A stretch of 64,000 bases of DNA. Origin: Capillidium heterosporum. Lineage: Eukaryota; Entomophthoromycota; Entomophthoromycetes; Entomophthorales; Capillidiaceae. Each line of letters opens with the position of its first letter. Position 1 is the stretch's first letter. Where the stretch lies: the NCBI GenBank assembly GCA_016630905.1, contig WBMQ01000004.1, positions 806,001-870,000 of the forward strand, in the 5' to 3' direction. Position numbers and translations under genes: made by a program. Shown in pieces: positions 34,503-47,954 of this stretch. The notes below the pieces were generated by a model, which worked only from the letters and a program-made list of their open reading frames with translations, had not been told where the DNA came from and did not search any database.

Positions 34503-37325
34503 TCAACTACCGTCGTTGCAGGCCTCCAGCTTGGCAATAGGCATCGAGCTTAAACCTTCCCGATCTTTAGGGGGGATGGAGACCTCCCTACTAGCTCCAA
34601 TTGGAATATCCTCCAATCTGGGGTCCTTCATATGGGTATCCTTGATGGGGATGTCTCGTGGATCCCGGTTCCATCGCGCTTCCCTAGGATCCCTAAAATA
34701 TCCACCGCGAGGTAGGTTGGGGTAGGGATCGAAACGGTCGTCGTACCGTTCCATGGGAGGGTATCTACCATCGTGGTACCGATCCATGTACCGATCTACA
34801 TACCTGTCGGCGTAGCGATCTGGGTATCGATCGTCGTACCGAGCTCTATACCGATCTCGATCAGCTAGGACTGGGCGACTTGCACTCAAGTGAGCTGGTG
34901 GTGGTGGGTCGTCATCTTGACCACGGTTGGGTCGGTATGAATTCTCAAACTTGGGTAGGAGCTCCATACCATCGTCAAATCGACTGCGTGGGAGTGGGGG
35001 TGGAGGTTCGTAGTAAGGGTCAAAGGGTGGATATCCAGGCATTCGGTCCCTAGGATCTCTATCCCGAGGTAGCGGTTGGCGAGGTGGTGGACCAGGAGGC
35101 AGTCTAGCTGAAGGTGGGTAGCGCTCACCGTAGTACGCCAAATCCTCTCTTTCCCTATCATCAATGTATCTTCTGCGGTCGAGATAACGGGGCGGTGGCA
35201 TCCTACTACGTGGAATAGGCGGGAGTGGCAGTGGGGGTGGAGGCGGTGAATGACGGTAGGATCTATGGGCGGCGTAGTACGGTGGGGAGGGGGAACGCGA
35301 CATCCTCCTAATGTCCTGCATACGAGGTGGGAACCGCTCGGGATAAGGCCCTGGCGAATCTCTCCTGTAGCCAGGATAGCTAGGCGAGAGATAGCTGGAT
35401 CGGGGTGGGATGTGGTATCGTTGCGGAGATCGGTTTGGAGACCGGTGGCCGGTACCATAACTCGGTCCTGGGCCTTGACTAAACCGATCAGAGTAGGTTG
35501 GTGAGATACTAAGCTCACGTACCCAAGGTCGGGGCGATCTCGTGCCCGATTTTCTGGAGTTGGATGGACTTCCAATATCACTTGGGGGTTGCTTCCTAGC
35601 CAGTGTTTCGGAGTCATAGCCGGAAGTGGGCTTGTCTGGATGTTCGCGAACTTTGGTGTCACTGTTCAAATCGGTGGGTTTTAAAGGGATCGGATCGATT
35701 GTTGTAGCCACCTTCGACGGGGTATTCCATTCTTCGCCATCAGGACTCCTAATTTCGATTGTCGAAACGTCCTCTAGCTTTGGGGATTCGTAATTCTGTA
35801 CATCCCCTTTATCTTTAAGCTTTAAGATCAACGGATGTTCGAAAGTCTCGTCAATGTCAGCATCATGATCACCGAGATCTACCCCGAAGGTCCCAAAACC
35901 CATAGGGTTGTCCACGGTTTCAATATCGACGACTAGATCCTCAAAATCACTGGGAACTTCCTCCATTTTAGCTGGGATCTCGGGTGCCATATGGTGTATT
36001 TTATGGGAAGGACTAGCGTAAGGTAGGTCATATTCATCTTCGTTCTCATTGACAATCAGATTCGTCGTCAGCTCAGTAAACTTACTTGAGTATCCCGACC
36101 ATTTTTGGTAAAACTTGGGACTCCATATCCACAGCTCGTCATGAGAAGTAAGGGAGGCGATTATAGGCAACAAGGGATGCCAGGCAATCTCGTGGACCTT
36201 GCGACCTAAATCAGCAACCTCTAAAGTCGAGTGCAATTCACCGCCCAACCGCTCCCAGATGTAAATTTTGTAACCCTTTTCCAAGTCGTAGCACCCGGCC
36301 ACAAAGTCTCCCGAGTGGTCGTAGCAACACTGCAGCCATTCACCTCCTTCTGAATGGTTGGAGTACTTGGTGGGATAGCTCAAACTTAGCTTGGCCTGAT
36401 GCCCCTCACCCCGCTCTATAATGTTGAGCTCCAGAATCTTGATGAAAGATTTGCAATTTAACATAAGTTCCCTGAAAAAAGTTAGGCTTTTAAGCTATAA
36501 TAAATTTCTACTTGGAGTTGGCACTGAACTTAATCTGCTGTATTGACGTTCTTGCATTCCGCTCGATATGGATGAAGTGATGGGATGGAAGCTCCACTAT
36601 GGCAAGTAAACCTTTCGAAGTACCCAAGGCCAGATACTTGCCTTTGGAGTCAAATGCAACCGACGTATAATCGAAAAGCTGGCTTTTATCCAAAAATAAG
36701 CTCAAGTAAATAATTAAAAACCACTTACTCGCACCATCTCTTTGATTCAATATCCTCTAAAAAGGCAGGGTCTACTTTAAGTTCCTTACGGATGGGTTCG
36801 TCAGATTCCAAGTCAACGATAGTCGGGTCAGCACGATAAGCAAGTACTAATAGCTTCTTCCTATTAAAAGCCTATAAGTTGTTGTATATGGATATTGTTT
36901 ACTTTTTCCAGGGATAGATTTCAGCTTGTAAAATGGAGTTGTCAAAGTGGAGTTGGCGAAAGATCTTGCTCTCCAACAGATCCCATACTATCACAAGACC
37001 ATCCTCATGGCCAACTGCAAGATATTGACTATCATATGAAAAACTATTTCCAAGTCAAAACCCAAAATGAATGGCAAAAATATTACCTCAAAGCAGTTAC
37101 TGGGTACCTATTTTTTTCATTATCAGGCACTAGCAACCGTATCAATGGTAATCTATTGTTTGTTAACATTATGGAGACGTGGCCGTGACTAGAACCTACA
37201 GCTAGGTAGGTACCTAATCTTGAAAATTTGACTATTGTCGGGTGAATTTCGGGTTCTGAGTAGACTATTGTATCAACATGGTTGGGGAAACCTATTCGAA
37301 AGGGGTCGAGTAACGAAAAGTTCAT
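34503..37325 (-). CDS. SWD1: RBBP5/Swd1 COMPASS subunit with a long disordered tail
   Basis: Core WD-repeat subunit of the COMPASS/MLL histone H3K4 methyltransferase. The ATG is at 37325 and several short exons encode the propeller (MNFSLLDPFRIGFPNHVD, TYLAVGSSHGHV, YLAVGHEDGLVIVWDLLE, YLALGTSKGLLAIVELP, GDFVAGCYDLEKGYKIYIWE, VHEIAWHPLLPIIASLTS, ELWIWSPKFYQKWS). The acidic region after the propeller (EVPSDFEDLVVDIET) matches the RBBP5 activation segment. The last exon then adds some 400 residues not seen in Swd1 or human RBBP5: Ser/Arg/Pro-rich, with proline runs and a tandem DRYx tetrad (PDRYADRYVDRYMDRYH). An AG choice at about 36860 (TTTTAATAG then KKLLVLAY) is needed for frame. The propeller identity is secure. 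Confidence 0.87.
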
Positions 37326-38551
37326 TTTCCACCCTCTGAATTAAACTATAGTTGGGTAGTTGGTTTTTTGAGTATCTAAAGATTAGGAATTGGTGAGTTT
37401 TAAATAAACTATATGAATAAAACGGGTATATAAATGAACGGAAAATATACCTAAAACTGTAATCTTCAAGCTGATACCTCACTCTATATATAATAAACTA
37501 GATAAGCTCCAAATACAAAGTTCGAACTGAAGTATATAAGTTCTCTCTTATCAAAATGTCGTCCTTGTCCTCGTAGTAAAATTTAGTTTATGTTCTCTAT
37601 GCTTTTTTATGTCAAGGTTGCAATCGTACTTCCTTCCCTTTCACCTAAAGATTTGCTTTTGTCATAAAAGGAGCTTATGCAAAAGCTGAAGGTAAATTTG
37701 AATCAAATCAACCAAACCATCACAAGTTTTATCGCCAATAAAAATATGGTAATTCATTCCATATTAACTGTCTGCCTTTACATATATTATAATATACAAA
37801 TTTGCGGCCAATTTAGAATTTAGTAGTTTCGAGCCAAATTCAAACGAATAATGTATTGAAATTTATATACTTTCTACATGCATGCAAATTATTTAACCGG
37901 CTCTTATAGAAGTTTCAACATTCTATATATGTCTATTAGCCAATTTGATATAAATTTTGTACAATACTTTTGAAAACCTTTATCTATGTGGATTTAGTTA
38001 TAGGTCCGACAATTTAAATCTAACAAAAGAAATTTATACTTGTATTCGCACATTAGAAGTTTCTCTTTTCTAGATGATTATATAGTATATATTGGAGCTA
38101 AAGCGGATTAAAGCAACTTTTGAATAACAAACATTTATCGTAGCTTTATATATTTCCATCCAAAAATGATCTAATTCATTTCTGAATTTTCAACAACTTC
38201 AGATATGGATATATGCTTTGATATTTAGAATATATAACCCAGATACAGTAATGAAACTTAATCTGTATATATCAAGTAAAACTATATACCTGAGAGCCTT
38301 TATTTATCAAAGGATTTGAAGAATTCTTCTAAATCAAGATAGGAAACAGCTCTAATTGTGTTGGTCAAGTAATGAAAATCTTCAAACATATGTACCAAGG
38401 AAATATAAATCTTACACTAAATAGAAACGTAAAGTAATAACAAAAAACAACATGGTGATATAACATTCAAAAATCCGAAAAAGTTTTACTAGAACTAAGG
38501 GACAGGATTCAATGGCTATAAACTAAAGGAGAAGATAAACTACAGCTCAAT
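37326..38551. other. AT-rich spacer
   Basis: No supported gene. Strongly AT-rich, with scattered TATATA runs. It lies between the Swd1 start and the ATP2 3' end. Confidence 0.6.
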
Positions 38552-40160
<1,609 letters not shown>

Positions 40161-41198
40161 TCTTACTAGAGTGAAATAAGATGAAAACTAGCTTCCTACT
40201 TTTGCTCTTGGAAACTTTGGTGCAAGCAAAAATTTTACCTTGTTTTTGTAGGTAGGTAATTTGTAGAATTTTTAGCCTTGAGGACCAATCAGATTGGACA
40301 GTTGACAAATGATGCTGTCGTTTCTTCGACAACTATTGGCTGACGCTTAATTTAGGTCCGAATTGGAGCGATTTCCGCCGAGCTACCCAATTAGTTGTTT
40401 CGATAACTTCAGGTTGGACGTTTCCATCGTTTTATCTGATTATTTTCGAAAACGTCTTCCGATATGATTGGACAAGTAGAGTAGATTATGACATTACAAT
40501 AAGTTGTAGCGGATTTTCCTAAGGGCAAGGGTAAACTTAGGTAAGGCTTCCAAAAGCTATTGAAACTTGTAGGAAAAGCTTAGAGTAAACGTATAGTCGG
40601 GCTATCAGTTGGTATCAAAGAAAGTACTTTTACTTTAGCAGATTGGCCTGTTAGGCCTGTGGTATCTGTTAAATATCTTTATTCTATGTCTATTCTCAGA
40701 AAGAAACCATGTCCCAAAATATACTAGATATAAAGAAGCTTTATTTCTATGTATTCTAAATATTCACATTAAATGGGCTCATGATTTATATTCTTTATAA
40801 CTGAATTTATAAATATTTGCATAAATAACTTTAATAATTTGAAACTGAGTACTGCTAGATACAGTATATAGAGTAGCTGTTAGAACATACTGCTTTAAAT
40901 CGTGCCATACTTTTATTGATGAAAATATATCAGTTGACTCAGAAAAACATTGTAGCAAGTTACCAAAGCTCTAATACCCATCTCCCTTCTCGACCTATCC
41001 CACTGTATCAACATTCTCCCAAAACTCGACCGAACAGTACAATCTAACAAACTCCCCAACCATTCGCTGCTACCAATTCCAACCCAAATTGCCAACTTCT
41101 ATTGGGCACTCCAAATCCAATTTCGAGAAATTTTGTTACAGAATTTTGATAATTGATCAGATTGTTTTCAACCTACTTTTACATAATAAAAAGCAACC
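40161..41198. promoter_or_regulatory. Divergent promoter region of ATP2 and ATP16
   Basis: A 1.04-kb spacer between two F1 genes. Positions about 40960-41150 are less AT-rich and open on both strands (plus-strand LLDLSHCINILPKLDRTVQ), an unassigned coding-like fragment. No TATA box is clear enough to name. Shared control of the two genes is an inference from the layout. Confidence 0.45.
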
Positions 41199-41826
41199 AT
41201 GTCACTCTTCCGCAACCTACGTACCGCCAACCTAACCCGTGCCGTACGCTTAGGTAAATACATCAACCCACACCTGCCACTGACCTCAATTTTATAATAA
41301 TTTAGCTCGTACCTACGCCAGTGAAACTACTGCTGCCACTGGCAAACTCACCTTGAACTTCGTAGCTCCCCATGAGACCTTCTACAAGAAAGTCGAAGTC
41401 CAGCAGGTCAACCTGGCTGCCACTTCCGGTGACATGGGTATCTTAGCTAACCATGTCCCTTCCATTGAGCAGCTCAAGCCCGGTTTAATCGAGATTGTTG
41501 TTGATGCTGCCAAGACTGAGAAGTGGTTCGGTAATTTTAGTTTATTTTTACTTGTTAAATTTTATTTAGTAAGCGGTGGCTTTGCCGTCATTAACCCCGA
41601 CTCCTCCCTGAACATCAACGCCGTTGAAGCTTTCCCCTTGGACGCTATCGATGCTCAGGTAGTTATTTAGCCTATACCTTTACTTACATTAATTTAGGCC
41701 GTCCAGCAGCAGCTTGCTGAAGCTCAGCGTGTCGCCTCCAGCAGTGGTTCCGAAGCTGAAAAGACTACCGCCGCCATTCAAGTAGAAGTCTACGAAGCTC
41801 TCACCAACGCTTTGGGCAAGCAATAA
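41199..41826 (+). CDS. ATP16: Mitochondrial F1-ATP synthase delta subunit
   Basis: Central-stalk subunit, homologue of bacterial epsilon. Exons are 41199-41253, 41306-41530, 41570-41658 and 41698-41826 (165 residues). The N-terminus MSLFRNLRTANLTRAVRLARTYA is a basic targeting peptide split by intron 1. The beta-sandwich is recognisable (KLTLNFVAPHETFY, VNLAATSGDMGILANHVPSIEQLKPG, GGFAVINPDSSLNI), followed by the C-terminal helical part (QQQLAEAQRVASS). All introns are under 55 nt. The spliced protein has the usual length of the family. Confidence 0.94.
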
Positions 41827-42947
41827 GTTGTAGTAAACCTTTTCTTTGACTAGTAGTTCATTGTTCGTTTGTAATAACATCCCTTTTTCAATTACAATAT
41901 AATAAATCCTTTTATTGTACTTTTTTATTTGGTTCAAATCGTTCCTTTTGGTATAACTTATGTAAATTGTATATAACAACACATATAGTATAGTACTATA
42001 TATGCATGCTTTAGTATTGTTTTTATCTGCAGTATAGATTTCAAAGCAAAATGTTACTACTGACTCATGATATTCGTCTTTCCTACCCTAATTTCTTGCA
42101 ATTGATGCCTTTTAAAGAATATATCCAGTATTCTTAAGTTATTAAGGAATGCTTTTTATATATAGTAAAGTATTCAGTTGTATACATTTAGCTTTGCTTT
42201 AGTAGATACTACACTTTTGTATGGCAATAACATGTTACTCTCTTCAGAACTACCATTCTCAAAGCTCTAGATTGAAATATAGTTATAGGACCAATGATTT
42301 GATCAGTGCATTAAATACATAGATGCTGCTAGTAGCTTAGGTTCTTTACTTTATAACCATGTTGTAGCATATAAAACTTTAGTTCTGGAAACACAGCACA
42401 ATCTTATATATGGATAAATCCTGACGCCATATTCTAAAAAATAGGCTATATAATCTTGGATTATTACCATATCTCTAACCGTGTTAACTTTTGACAATTT
42501 TAGATAGTATATATACATTGTTTAAGATATCACAATCTGATATCTTGTTAATATTATATCTTAAGCATATGGCTATTATATAACTAACAAAATGTATAAA
42601 CAAAGACTATAGCATCCTATTTTAAATAGCAAAACTACTTGAAGTTCGGAAAATACAAAGTATTCCTATAGTATTTCATTTTGAAAGAAGTGATGTATCC
42701 ATATATCCAACTATAATTTGTACTTTCTTGGCTTATAGTAACAGTTGCTAATAGCTAAATACAGTTTATATAGTGTTTTTATGAGCTTATGCGACATCTA
42801 ACCACATTACGTATACAGTAAACTTTCGACTGAAAATCATGGCTTAGTATCATTGAAAACTTTTGGTTTAGTGAATCGGGACAACTGTTGTTACGTAAAT
42901 TTACAAAAGCCAAAAAATTTGAACTTAGTCTTTTGGAGCTAAAGAAA
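41827..42947. other. AT-rich spacer
   Basis: Intergenic between ATP16 and PHB2, same strand. No gene or element identified. Confidence 0.6.
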
Positions 42948-43902
42948 ATGAGTCAACAACTAATCCGTCAGATAAGAAATAGATTTTCTCAAGGGTCCGG
43001 TGGTGGAAGTGGGAGCTTTTTCACAGGTACTGGGATCATTGCCCTAGGTCTTGCCGGCTACACTCTCAGCAACTGTTTATTCAATGGTATATTTTGTTTT
43101 TTCACTATAAATTAACAGGAAATAAAGTTGAAGGTGGTCACCGTGTTATCAAGTACTCACGTATATCCGGCGTAAAGGATGAGATCTATTCTGAAGGTAC
43201 CCATATTCGTGTCCCTTGGATCGAAACTCCAATTGATTACGACATTCGTGCTAAACCTCGTTCCATCCCTTCCTTGACCGGAACCAAAGGTAATTGAGCA
43301 AACAGATATTTGCTAATAAATTAGATTTACAGATGGTAAACATTACATGCCGTGTATTATCACGCCCCAAGGTTGAGATGTTACCAACCATCTACCGTAC
43401 CTTAGGCCAAGATTACGACGAGAAAGTACTTCCCTCCATCGTCAACGAAGTCCTCAAGTCGGTAGTCGCCCAATTCAACGCTTCTCAAATTATCACTATG
43501 CGTGAGAAAGTCAGTAAAATGGTCCGTGAGAACTTGACTTTACGCGCTTCTAGATTCAATTTGATCTTGGACGACGTTTCGATTACTCACGTTGCTTTCT
43601 CCCCCGAATTCACTCATGCCGTTGAAGCTAAGCAGGTTGCTCAGCAGGAGGCTCAGAGGGCAGCTTTCGTTGTCGACAAAGCTATCCAGGACAAACAGAG
43701 TACCATTGTTAAAGCTCAGGGTGAAGCTAAATCGGCCCAGCTTATCGGTGACGCCATCCTCAACAAACCGGGCTTCGTCGAATTACGTAGGATCGAGACG
43801 GCCCGTGAGATCGCCAATATACTGTCTGGGTCCAAGAACAAGTTGTTGTTGAACTCAGAATCCCTCCTCTTGAATCTTGCTGAAGAACCATCCAAGAAAT
43901 AA
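42948..43902 (+). CDS. PHB2: Prohibitin-2, mitochondrial inner membrane
   Basis: Subunit of the ring-shaped prohibitin complex that supports inner-membrane proteins and proteases. Exons are 42948-43086, 43119-43289 and 43325-43902. The N-terminus has a Gly/Ser linker and a single membrane anchor ([19 protein letters not shown]). The PHB domain follows ([39 protein letters not shown]) with the family motif [19 protein letters not shown]. The C-terminal coiled coil follows ([20 protein letters not shown]). Phb2 rather than Phb1 is indicated by the longer N-terminus and the [13 protein letters not shown] segment. Intron 1 ends TTAACAG, with the likely branch point only a few bases from the acceptor. 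Confidence 0.95.
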
Positions 43903-44578
43903 AAAGGTCGGAGATTTGAGTTTCGCACTTACCAAACTTACTAATATTACCTAGTGTATGTACTTTAAGTGACATTTTCTACTTTTGATTATATCCTTTC
44001 TTTTAATATATGAAAGTATATAGTTTGTTATATTTTACTGAACTAAAAAGTTATGAATATGATACTGTTTTTGATATTTGTACTGATTTGCTTTTCAGGA
44101 TTGACTATATTTAAGACCACTGATGATGGATACCTCACTATAGGATATGTTCTAAAGCTATTAAAGTGACAAATATTCAAACATTTATTTACAACAAGAG
44201 TATACATATATGTATTAGAGTAAATACCATCAAATTGATAGTGTCCCATACTAGCATATCATTTCTAGTGAACTGCAATTAATAGAATACAAATACTTTC
44301 AACTTATATTTTATAGTTTAGTTAATTATATTTGAATACTAGAAGTTATGGCTATTGCTTTTAATCAATTATAATATCACTATTTCGAAAGGAACAATGA
44401 TCTAAAAGCTATATAAACTACTGTAAAACATTCTATATTAGATTGAAGATTAATGCCATCTTCAAAAATTTGCGTCACTAATTTTAAAGAAACTGTAGCT
44501 AAAAATTAACTACATTTTTCATAATCTTATGTTTTGAATATACCAAAGAATTTTACGGAAAGTTGCAACTTCTTCAAA
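43903..44578. other. AT-rich spacer
   Basis: Between PHB2 and the nucleoporin gene. Nothing identified. Confidence 0.6.
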
Positions 44579-47342
44579 ATGAGTGATATTAGTGGCGATT
44601 ATAGTGATGGAAGCTCAGGTCCTTCTGAATTTCAAGTAACTAAATTGCTTTTATTCGTTCGACTTAACCTTTACTTCATTAGGGTTTGAAGCTACGAGGT
44701 CAACATAACGATCGTAAAGTCAAAATTATCAACAACAATTCTGAATCAAAAAGTAGTAAAAAGAGAGTCCAACTTTTACAAGTATCTTCCAAATATGGCT
44801 ATGTAGTTGTTGGATATGACTCTAGTAAGTTTAAAATGGCATAGTATATTAATTTTTTAGCTGTCGTTATCAAGAGAATTAACGAATTTAACCTGTTATT
44901 TTACGATGGGATGGAGGAGATTATTTTGAAGGAGGATAGCGAAGAGATGACTTTGACTTCCGGTTCTATAAAGCTTATAAAACTACTATATGACGAATCG
45001 CACTTTGCTGTCGTTACTGATGAGAGTCAAGTTTTTATTTACAACGCAGCGAACGTCCTTCAAAATGTAATCTATTTTCAAATTTATTTCTAAAGTAAAT
45101 TCTAGGGATTCCAACATGCTGCCTACTTTGATTTACAAACGGCTGCCCAATCCCAGATAACCGAATTTGTAACCAATCCTCAATATTCCAAGTTTTCAGT
45201 GACCGCTATACTTTACGATAACTTTGAACTTGTGGTAGGGGATACTACCGGACAACCCTTATGGATCAAAAGTGACGTTACTGCTAGTAAAAAATGGTTT
45301 TAATTCATAACTAAATGCTTGATAGCTTGCTGGTCTATTAATGGAGAGTATCTTGCAGCCGCAGACATCGATGGGGGTTTGACTATATTTTCAATCAATG
45401 GGGACCCGATTAAAGCTATTGATAGACCTGAAGAACTGACTGAAAATTGGAATAGTAAGCTAAATCTATAACTGCAATCTAATATTTCAAAGTTAGAAAC
45501 CTTTTGTGGTTGAATTCGTCCACTTTCATTGCCATATTTTGTAATTCCAATGTTGAGGAACAACAATTCTACGATGTTTTCGTAATAACTATTAACAGCG
45601 ATACCATTGCCTACAAAAGGATTGGCGAGGTTGGATTTTCTTTTGAACCGCTACCAAGAGATGATATACAATTTTATCTTACTCCAATATCGGGAATTGA
45701 TGAAGATATCACGCAGGCAGTTTTAGTGGGATGTAATACGTTCCCTGATATCGAACTTATTAAATTAGAAAAATCGGACGACCGTTTCGAATGGGAGCAT
45801 GTTAAGTTGAGCGAGAATTACCAAGTAGCCTTGCCACTCAGCACTTTATCCGATGGCGACGCATGTGTTTTAGGGCTTAGTCTAGACTTTTCACTCCCTC
45901 CTCAGGAAACCATTCCAAACTTAGTTTCAGACCTACCCGATATTCCACCTGCACCTCTACTTTACATTTTGGATACCACTGGACAGATTTATGCGTACCA
46001 ATGTATATCTTCCAAATTAGCTGAGGAGTCGAGGATATCGCCTCTTATTGAAGCCTCCAAAGAGCTGACTGATCTTAGCTCGGATCAGTTTTTTTCCAAG
46101 CCAAGAGGTAACTGATACTTACTGTGATCTTTATATTGATCCTCCAAATAGATATTTCGAATGTTTTACAAGATAAGATCGAGCAATTTAACCAGCTACC
46201 AATCGAGCAGCCATTATTTTCCGAACAAGACCTTTCCAAATATACGCTGTATGATATTTCCGAACTCTCAGCTGTAACGCCTTCCTTCGCTCAAGATGAA
46301 CATGAAGACGAGGCCCCAGCTCACCCTAAAATTAAGAGCGATGATATAAAAGGTAATCCATCTTGGTATATAAATTTCTGATTTAGGTAGGTCTCTTGCC
46401 CGATCAATCTATACTACTTAAACCATATGAAAGTACCATGCCCGACGATCCAAAGGTATATATAGCTTTTACAAATCTAATTATTCTTCCAAGGACTACC
46501 ATGGCCACCGAGTACTGTTGACAAAGATGGCTATGCTGGAAAAGCGTGTCTCTCAAGCTGATAATTTGATATACTGGCCATCTGGCTGCTAGGAGAAATG
46601 AAATGAAGACAAAAGCGGATCTACTTTTTAGTAAAGTTTCGCAACATCTAGAAGATTCGTACGAACTACAGATGAATACTTTGGGTTTATTTGATAGAGT
46701 TGAAAAAGGTACTATAACTCTAACATCATTTTAGCAGAAACTAATTTACTCTACACTTCTAGATAAGCATGATCTGGACTTAAGAAGACACGAGCTCGCA
46801 TCAATACCCTTTTCAGCTGATCTATCCTCATCAAGCCCAAACTTTTCTAAGATAGATACCAAATGCGACTCATCAAACACCACTATACAGATTACATTGA
46901 CTCGAGCTCTAATCGTACTTGAATCATTTTTAAACGCTAACTCTGTATTTTTAGGCACTAGAGCGACATCTCCATAACTTCTTAAAGTTGGTTCAAGTTT
47001 ACAACGAAGATTACAGCAACCAGATCAACTCCAAGTTCAATTCAAATGATTACTGGAACAAGACGATCAATAACCTTGGTAAGGACGCTCAAGGCTGTTA
47101 CAGCGAGATACGAGTGCTGCAAGCGCAACCTGAGAAGCAAATTGGTACCAGTATACTATCCTAAAACTCCTATCCAATTTCAACTTAGCAGTTCCATTGC
47201 CAGCTTGGCGGCATCGGCCCTTCCTCTTGGATCAGTTGCTAATATGGATCATCTGAAGGATATCGATACGTGGCTCGAATCATTGAGAGCTAAGTTGCTA
47301 GAATTGAAGTCAGAGTACCATGTTACCCAGCCCATAATGTAA
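44579..47342 (+). CDS. Nup214/Nup159-type nucleoporin, no visible FG repeats
   Basis: Likely cytoplasmic-face nucleoporin that docks the mRNA-export helicase Dbp5. About ten exons begin with MSDISGDYSDGSSG at 44579. The N-terminal propeller is well matched to Nup214/Nup159: SWSINGEYLAAADIDGGLTI, LLWLNSSTFIAIFCNS, DDIQFYLTPISG, and PAPLLYILDTTGQIYAYQC. The C-terminal part is helical (LERHLHNFLKLVQVYNED, HLKDIDTWLESLRAKLLELK), as in the coiled-coil anchor of the family. I see no run of FG repeats between them. The splicing from about 46540 to 46640 and from 47090 to 47160 is uncertain; one reading needs a 25-nt intron. An unseen alternative reading could change part of the C-terminus. Confidence 0.8.
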
Positions 47343-47954
47343 AAAAGTATAAATGCATAGTTAGCCTCTAGCTAGTGAATGATTATCTTACTTTAAATAA
47401 AATATTATAAAATCCATTTGGAACAGCTATTTCTTATATATATTGTATTGATAAAATTAAATTGTAAGCTATAGTTAGAAAATAGCTTTTTTAATTTATA
47501 AACTCAATGGACACTAATACTGTTCCTCATAAAAGTATAGCATGAAGAAATGCTATCTTTGGCGTAAGGACTTTGAAAAGAGATAATTCAAACAATAGGA
47601 CCACAAAAACAACTAAACTATGAAGATTATCATTTAAAATAAACTTATACTAAATCGATTTAAAATTAAATCAAATCTTGGCGGTCGCTGTTTTATAAGC
47701 AATAAGTCTACTTGATGGAGGTTTATGAGACAAGAGTTTATTCCAAGCTAATACTATTAGTTTATATAATGCCGCTGCATTTCCTTTGAAAAGGCTTTAC
47801 TACATCACTTCAATTTACTAAAAAAAGAGTAAGAAAATATATCTATATCTAGCAACTTTATATAGGTGCCATCAAGAATTAAGCTTAGTACAGTCATTCA
47901 AAACTGGTAAACCTTTAATTTAAAGTCTAATTATCTAATGTCGCCTATCTCCCT
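47343..47954. other. AT-rich convergent spacer
   Basis: Between the 3' ends of the nucleoporin and ATM1 genes. No element is identified. Confidence 0.6.

Noticed and set aside
34886-35662. 258-codon frame inside the Swd1 tail exon, minus strand in a second frame
   Set aside because: It lies wholly inside the real coding exon and owes its openness to the skewed Arg/Ser/Pro/Tyr codon composition; no family match.
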